A DNA stretch of 37,586 nt, from NCBI GenBank assembly GCA_001916055.1, contig MNRR01000026.1, forward strand, positions 2,822-40,407, given 5' to 3'. This DNA is from Clostridium sp. 28_12. GTDB taxonomy: Bacteria; Bacillota; Clostridia; TANB77; CAG-508. The position numbers were made by a program, and so were the translations under genes. The notes below the pieces were generated by a model. That model did not search any database, was not told the DNA's origin, and saw only the letters and a program-made list of their open reading frames with translations. Positions 33,382 to 37,586 of this stretch are shown piece after piece; within the stretch, counting starts at the first letter, position 1, and each line of letters begins with the position of its first letter.

Positions 33382-34611
33382 TTACATGCGCAATAAATTT
33401 AACCAATTATAAGAAATATGTTTAATCATACTAATAAAACTAATTTTATTAATAGTTGAGTCAGAAATTAAATTTACTGTGTCTAATTTTGCACCATCAG
33501 AATAGTACGTTATAGTGCCCAACTGTTGGCCTTTAGAAATTGGAGCAGAAACAGTATCTGGCAAATTAAGTTCATAAGTTATTTTTGATTCTTCGCCTTT
33601 TTTCACAAGAAATGAGGGTGAAGTTTCATAAACTACATTTGCAATAGAATCAATCCCTTTAGTTACAGAAATTTGTCTTATAAAATCTCCTCGATTTGCA
33701 AAAGACTTATATGAATAATTTGTAAAGCCATAATCCAGAAGTTTGATTGCATTACTAAAACGAAGAGCAGAAGTAGGAGCTTTCATAATTACTGCTATAA
33801 GAGATAGACCATCCCTTGTTGCAGAGGCTGAAAGGTTAAACAATGCAAGCGAGGTAGAACCTGTTTTTAGACCTGTGCAACCAGCATAGTTTCTAACCAA
33901 TTTATTTGTATTTGAGAGTGCTGATTTTCCACCTCTTAATGTATCTGTCCAAATAGTCGAATAATTGGTTATGGCAGGATGTTTTACTAATAATTCTCTA
34001 GACATTAATGCTATGTCATATGCAGATGTTAAATGTTCATCTTCATCAAGTCCATGACAATTTTTAAATGTGGTGTCATTCATTCCTAATTCTTTGGCTT
34101 TGTCATTCATCATTTGAACAAAATTTTCTTCAGTTCCACCAAGATATTCAGCCATTGCTGTTACGCAGTCATTTGCACTAACAACTGCAATTGCCTTTAA
34201 CATATCATTTACACTCAATGTTTCAGTAGTGTCTAGCCAAATTTGTGAACCACCCATATTAGCAGCATTAGTACTACACGGAATCTGAGTGTCCAGAAAA
34301 ATCTTACCTGAATCTAGAGCTTCCATAATAAGTAAAAGGCTCATTACTTTTGTAACGCTTGCTGGATGTAATTTTTCATGAATATTATGTTCATATAATA
34401 TTTGCCCACTGTTTTGTTCAATCAAAATTGCAGAAGCAGAATCTAAATTTAAAAAATTACCATCTTGCATTGAAGTTTCAGAATCAGCACTAGAAACTTC
34501 GATTGCTGGGTTTACAACAGTCCAAGTATAATCATTTATACTAAAACTAGGGAGCGAAATAGAACATAATATTATAACTAATAATATAAAAAAAGATATT
34601 TTTTCTTTCAT
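33382..34611 (-). CDS. D-alanyl-D-alanine carboxypeptidase (DacF/PBP5 type)
   Basis: Trims the terminal D-Ala of peptidoglycan side chains outside the membrane; 409 residues. Signal peptide 1-25 (FFILLVIILCSISLPSF). The serine-peptidase S11 motifs are all present: SVTK at 85-88 (catalytic Ser85), SAN at 145-147 and KTG at 249-251. A C-terminal beta domain follows (about 310-385), then an amphipathic end (MIKHISYNWLNLLRM) that would hold the enzyme to the membrane. It is closest in layout to DacF/DacB of Firmicutes. Start 34611 is chosen because GGAGGA lies 10 nt upstream; the ATGs at 34629 and 34647 fall on or before that site. Confidence 0.95.
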   Translation of the reverse strand: MKEKISFFILLVIILCSISLPSFSINDYTWTVVNPAIEVSSADSETSMQDGNFLNLDSASAILIEQNSGQILYEHNIHEKLHPASVTKVMSLLLIMEALDSGKIFLDTQIPCSTNAANMGGSQIWLDTTETLSVNDMLKAIAVVSANDCVTAMAEYLGGTEENFVQMMNDKAKELGMNDTTFKNCHGLDEDEHLTSAYDIALMSRELLVKHPAITNYSTIWTDTLRGGKSALSNTNKLVRNYAGCTGLKTGSTSLALFNLSASATRDGLSLIAVIMKAPTSALRFSNAIKLLDYGFTNYSYKSFANRGDFIRQISVTKGIDSIANVVYETSPSFLVKKGEESKITYELNLPDTVSAPISKGQQLGTITYYSDGAKLDTVNLISDSTINKISFISMIKHISYNWLNLLRM

Positions 34612-34671
34612 AAAAAATTTTTCCTCCATTTTTATAAGTATATTCATAAAAATGGAAGATATAACTAAAAA

Positions 34672-35301
34672 TTAATATAATAAAGTGATTTTTGAACCAC
34701 TTTTTTTTACAAATCCTTCATCTATAAGAAGTTTTAATTCTCTCATCATAGCACTTCTGTCAATACTAAGATAATCTGCTAAGTCAGTATATGAATATGG
34801 AAGTGTAAATGATTTTCTTACAGAACGTTTAGATAACATATCAAAATAGGTCAAGATTTTTTCTCTAATATTTCTTTTTGTTAAAAGTTCAATACGTAAA
34901 TTAAGAGAGATTATTTGATCAAGAAATAATTCACTTAGAGAATTAGTCAAAATTTTATGAAATTCACAATTACGTCTACACTTAGTAAAAAGAGTGTCAT
35001 ATGTAAAAAACAAAATTTCAGAATTTTTGCGTGCTACAACAAAAAGTTCATTATTAGTATTTGCAGGATAAAATACTTCACCAAAAATATCATCTTCCAC
35101 AAAATGTCCAATAATTGTTTTATTACCATTAAAATCATATCTAACAAGGTCAACTTCGCCAGATAATACAATGCAAATTTGATTTCTCTTTTCTATATAG
35201 GTTGTAACAGTTTCGTTTTTTATAAATTTTCTTATTTGAACTTTTGTACAACTATGTTTAAAATTTTCTACAAAATTTTTTTTATCAAAATTAGTATCCA
35301 T
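34672..35301 (-). CDS. Crp/Fnr-family transcriptional regulator
   Basis: 209 residues: N-terminal cyclic-nucleotide-binding-type beta barrel (CIVLSGEVDLVRYDFNGNKTIIGHFVEDDIFGEVF, about 43-77), long dimer helix, and a winged helix-turn-helix at the C-terminus (YTDLADYLSIDRSAMMRELKLLIDEGFV). The Arg/Ser residues that bind cAMP in Crp are not evident. Cysteines at 18, 43, 108 and 112, the last two as CRRNC before EFHKIL, could hold a redox or metal sensor, but the pattern is not that of E. coli FNR. ATG 35301 has GGAGGT upstream. It is divergent from nrdD, which has a Crp/Fnr-format palindrome in its promoter. Confidence 0.9.
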   Translation of the reverse strand: MDTNFDKKNFVENFKHSCTKVQIRKFIKNETVTTYIEKRNQICIVLSGEVDLVRYDFNGNKTIIGHFVEDDIFGEVFYPANTNNELFVVARKNSEILFFTYDTLFTKCRRNCEFHKILTNSLSELFLDQIISLNLRIELLTKRNIREKILTYFDMLSKRSVRKSFTLPYSYTDLADYLSIDRSAMMRELKLLIDEGFVKKSGSKITLLY

Positions 35302-35363
35302 AAAAATAACCTCCAAAATCTTTAAAAACTAGTGCCACAGATGTTACAAAATTCGACATAATT

Positions 35364-35396
35364 ATTATACTAGTTGTTATGAAAATAATACAACAA
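35364..35396 (-). promoter_or_regulatory. promoter of the Crp/Fnr gene with flanking inverted repeat
   Basis: On the minus strand, TTGTAT (35393-35388), N18, TATAAT (35369-35364). TTGTT at 35374-35378 and AACAA at 35392-35396 form an inverted repeat across the spacer and -35 box, a possible autoregulatory site. Confidence 0.5.
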
Positions 35397-35410
35397 TTAT
35401 ATTTTATTTT

Positions 35411-35426
35411 TGTTGCATTTGCAACA
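35411..35426. promoter_or_regulatory. Crp/Fnr-format operator upstream of nrdD
   Basis: TGTTGCATTTGCAACA: perfect 7-nt arms around TT, equal to TGTTG-N6-CAACA, the 16-nt geometry of Crp/Fnr sites. Its centre (35418.5) is about 41 nt before the predicted nrdD transcription start, the class II activator position. Confidence 0.6.
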
Positions 35427-35446
35427 GTTTTTTAAAAAAATAAATA

Positions 35447-35452
35447 TATAAT
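35447..35452 (+). promoter_or_regulatory. nrdD -10 box
   Basis: TATAAT, predicting a start near 35459-35460. No good -35 box lies 16-18 nt upstream (ACAGTT at best), which fits a promoter that needs an activator. Confidence 0.6.
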
Positions 35453-35543
35453 AAGGACATACAAATCAAACAAAAAATATTTAATAGATATACGCAAAAT
35501 GGCTCTGCTTAAGGATTTGTACATAAGAAAGGAATGGGGTAAG

Positions 35544-37586
35544 ATGAAAGTAATAAAAAGAGACGGAAGAACTATTGAATTTGATAGAGAAAAAATAGAA
35601 GTAGCTATTGAAAAGGCAAATAAAGAAGTAAGAGGAAAAGAAAAAGCTACAAAAGATGAAATTAATGAAATTATAGCTTATATAGAAGATTTAGGAAAAA
35701 AGAGAATGCTTGTTGAAGACATACAAGATGTTATTGAAGAAAAATTAATGGAACTAGATAAATATGAGTTGGCAAAAAAGTATATTGTTTATAGATATAC
35801 AAGAGCATTAGTAAGAAAATCAAATACAACTGACGAATCTATTTTAGGACTAATCAAAAATGAAAACAAAGAACTTGCAGAAGAAAATTCGAATAAAAAC
35901 ACAATGCTTGCATCAACACAAAGAGACTATATTGCAGGAGAGGTTTCTAGAGACTTAACAAAAAGAATTTTATTACCAGAAAAAATATCAAAAGCCCATG
36001 AAGAAGGAATTTTACATTTCCATGATGCAGATTACTTTGTTCAACCAATATTTAATTGTTGTTTAATAAATATTGGAGATATGCTTGATAATGGTACTGC
36101 AATGAATGGAAAGATGATAGAAACTCCAAAAAGTTTTCAAGTAGCTTGTACTGTAACAACTCAAATAATAGCAGCAGTAGCAAGTAACCAATATGGAGGA
36201 CAATCTGTTGACCTAAAACATTTAGGAAAATATTTAAGAAGAAGTCATGACAAATTCCAAAAGAGATTAACAGAAAAATATGGTGGTAAATTACCAAAGC
36301 AAACAATAGATGATATGATAAGAGACAGAGTAAAAGAAGAATTAGCAGCAGGTGTACAAACAATTCAATACCAAATTAATACATTAATGACAACAAATGG
36401 ACAATCACCATTTGTCACATTATTCTTACATTTAGAGCCAGATGATGAATACATAAAAGAAAATGCAATGATAATTGAAGAGGTATTAAAACAAAGAATT
36501 CAAGGAATAAAAAATGAAGTAGGAGTATATGTAACACCGGCATTTCCAAAGCTAGTATATGTATTAGATGAACACAACTGCTTAAAAGGAGGAAAATACG
36601 ATTATTTAACAAGATTAGCTGTAAAATGTTCAGCAAAAAGAATGTATCCAGACTATATATCAGCTAAGAAAATGAAAGAAAATTATGAAGGAAATGTATT
36701 TAGTCCAATGGGATGTAGAAGTTTCTTAGTTCCATGGAAAGATGAGAATGGAAATTATAAATTTGAAGGAAGATTCAACCAAGGTGTAGTAAGTATCAAC
36801 TTGCCACAAATTGCTATAATAGCACAAGGAGATGAGGATAAATTCTGGAAATTATTTGATGAAAGACTAGAACTTTGTAGAGAAGCATTAATGTGCAGAC
36901 ACTATGCATTATTAGGAACATCATCAGATATATCTCCAATTCACTGGCAAAATGGTGCAATAGCACGTTTGAAAAAAGGTGAAAAAATCGATAAATATCT
37001 AAAAGATGGATATTCAACATTATCTTTAGGATACATAGGAATATATGAAACAACAAAATTGATTAAAGGTGTATCACACACAACACCAGAAGGTCATGAT
37101 TTTGCAATAAAAATCATGAAATATTTAAAAGATAGAACAAACTTATGGAGAAAAGAAACTGGATTAGGATTCTCATTATATGGAACACCAGCAGAATCTT
37201 TATGTTATAGATTTGCTCGTATTGACAAAGAAAAATTTGGAAGTATTCCAGATGTTACAGACAAAGGATATTATACAAATTCATATCATGTTGATGTTAG
37301 AGAAAAAATTGATGCATTCCATAAATTGAAATTCGAAAGTGAATTCCAACCATTATCAGCAGGAGGAGCAATTTCATATATTGAAGTTCCAAATATGAAA
37401 AATAATTTAACTGCACTTGAAGAAGTTGTTAAATTCATTTATGACAATATTCAATATGCTGAATTTAATACAAAATCTGACTATTGCCAAGTATGCGGAT
37501 ATGATGGAGAAATGATTATAAATGACCAAAATGAATGGGAATGCCCACAATGTGGAAATAAAGACCATAATAAAATGAATGTAGTC
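35544..37586 (+). CDS. nrdD: anaerobic ribonucleoside-triphosphate reductase (partial, 3' end outside window)
   Basis: Class III glycyl-radical reductase that makes dNTPs without oxygen; 681 codons are visible and no stop is reached. The N-terminal ATP-cone (MKVIKRDGRTIEFDREKIEVAI..., about 1-90) gives allosteric control. The core follows with TQRDYIAGEVSRDL, HFHDADYFVQPIFNCCLIN, GQSPFVTLFLHL, SPMGCRSFLVPW, and FQPLSAGGAISYIEVP. A zinc ribbon lies near the end: cysteines 648, 651, 667 and 670. The glycyl-radical loop should follow beyond the window, and the activase nrdG is expected downstream. The ATG at 35544 follows a GGAATGGGG site. It is divergent from a Crp/Fnr regulator, with a candidate operator. 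Confidence 0.96.
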   Translation, partial: MKVIKRDGRTIEFDREKIEVAIEKANKEVRGKEKATKDEINEIIAYIEDLGKKRMLVEDIQDVIEEKLMELDKYELAKKYIVYRYTRALVRKSNTTDESILGLIKNENKELAEENSNKNTMLASTQRDYIAGEVSRDLTKRILLPEKISKAHEEGILHFHDADYFVQPIFNCCLINIGDMLDNGTAMNGKMIETPKSFQVACTVTTQIIAAVASNQYGGQSVDLKHLGKYLRRSHDKFQKRLTEKYGGKLPKQTIDDMIRDRVKEELAAGVQTIQYQINTLMTTNGQSPFVTLFLHLEPDDEYIKENAMIIEEVLKQRIQGIKNEVGVYVTPAFPKLVYVLDEHNCLKGGKYDYLTRLAVKCSAKRMYPDYISAKKMKENYEGNVFSPMGCRSFLVPWKDENGNYKFEGRFNQGVVSINLPQIAIIAQGDEDKFWKLFDERLELCREALMCRHYALLGTSSDISPIHWQNGAIARLKKGEKIDKYLKDGYSTLSLGYIGIYETTKLIKGVSHTTPEGHDFAIKIMKYLKDRTNLWRKETGLGFSLYGTPAESLCYRFARIDKEKFGSIPDVTDKGYYTNSYHVDVREKIDAFHKLKFESEFQPLSAGGAISYIEVPNMKNNLTALEEVVKFIYDNIQYAEFNTKSDYCQVCGYDGEMIINDQNEWECPQCGNKDHNKMNVV

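Noticed and set aside
35411..35426. NrdR box upstream of nrdD
   Set aside because: The 16-nt palindrome has the arms TGT...ACA, opposite to the ACA...TGT pattern of NrdR boxes; Crp/Fnr geometry fits better. Rex-type 18-nt repeats do not fit either.
1..37586. tRNA genes, CRISPR arrays, prophage structural genes
   Set aside because: None seen on reading: no tRNA-like T-arm/CCA patterns, no regularly spaced direct repeats, no capsid or tail proteins. The only tandem repeat is inside the coiled-coil gene.

Overview
This 37.6 kb window is AT-rich and gene-dense. It comes from a low-GC anaerobic Firmicute, most likely a Clostridia-class bacterium. The grounds are a class III (oxygen-sensitive) ribonucleotide reductase, a T-box leader in front of thrS, strong AGGAGG ribosome-binding sites, a type A-like RNase P RNA, a nucleoside kinase with a ThrRS-like N-terminus, an RNHCP protein, and relics of a Tn4451-type element. 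The genus cannot be named from the sequence.

Layout. 1-9.2 kb: dnaE (replicative polymerase), a 66-residue unknown, an unusually structured intergenic segment, an MgtA-type Mg2+ P-type ATPase, rnpB with promoter and terminator, and a DUF2207 membrane protein with a frameshifted Gly-rich tail. 9.2-13.8 kb: an eroded Tn4451-like mobilizable element. It holds a composite pseudogene (MobV relaxase N-terminus joined to the tail of a large serine recombinase), a tnpV relic with a stop codon, and two intact cargo genes: a Bro-N/DinD-like protein and a two-part nucleotidyltransferase protein of unknown function. 13.9-19.5 kb: housekeeping genes (RluA-family pseudouridine synthase, ychF, T-box-thrS), a small LPKAG-motif surface protein and a 189-residue unknown.

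19.6-29.7 kb: envelope and stress functions. There is an intact MacB-type ATPase-permease fusion and a small membrane protein. An ECF sigma factor is fused in one reading frame to a transmembrane segment and a large predicted extracytoplasmic domain, and is preceded by an ECF-type promoter. Next come a four-helix membrane protein, a TetR regulator, a heptad-repeat coiled-coil protein, and a second MacB-like ABC exporter whose ATPase and permease genes are both frame-disrupted. 29.7-37.6 kb: gpmA, an unknown gene near a 31-nt palindrome, the nucleoside kinase, RNHCP, rpmB, a DacF-type D-Ala-D-Ala carboxypeptidase, a Crp/Fnr-family regulator, and divergent nrdD, which runs off the window.

How the genes work together. 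The Crp/Fnr regulator and nrdD are divergent. A 16-nt Crp/Fnr-format palindrome lies about 41 nt before the predicted nrdD start, which suggests direct control. The TetR gene probably governs the adjacent ABC exporter. The sigma fusion probably activates its own promoter. The strongest leads for something new are the one-chain sigma-membrane-sensor protein, the nucleotidyltransferase cargo protein, and the run of hairpins between the 66-residue gene and mgtA. Three otherwise full-length genes carry frame breaks. In two of them the break is a single extra C directly before GGAGGA, so assembly or base-calling error must be excluded.
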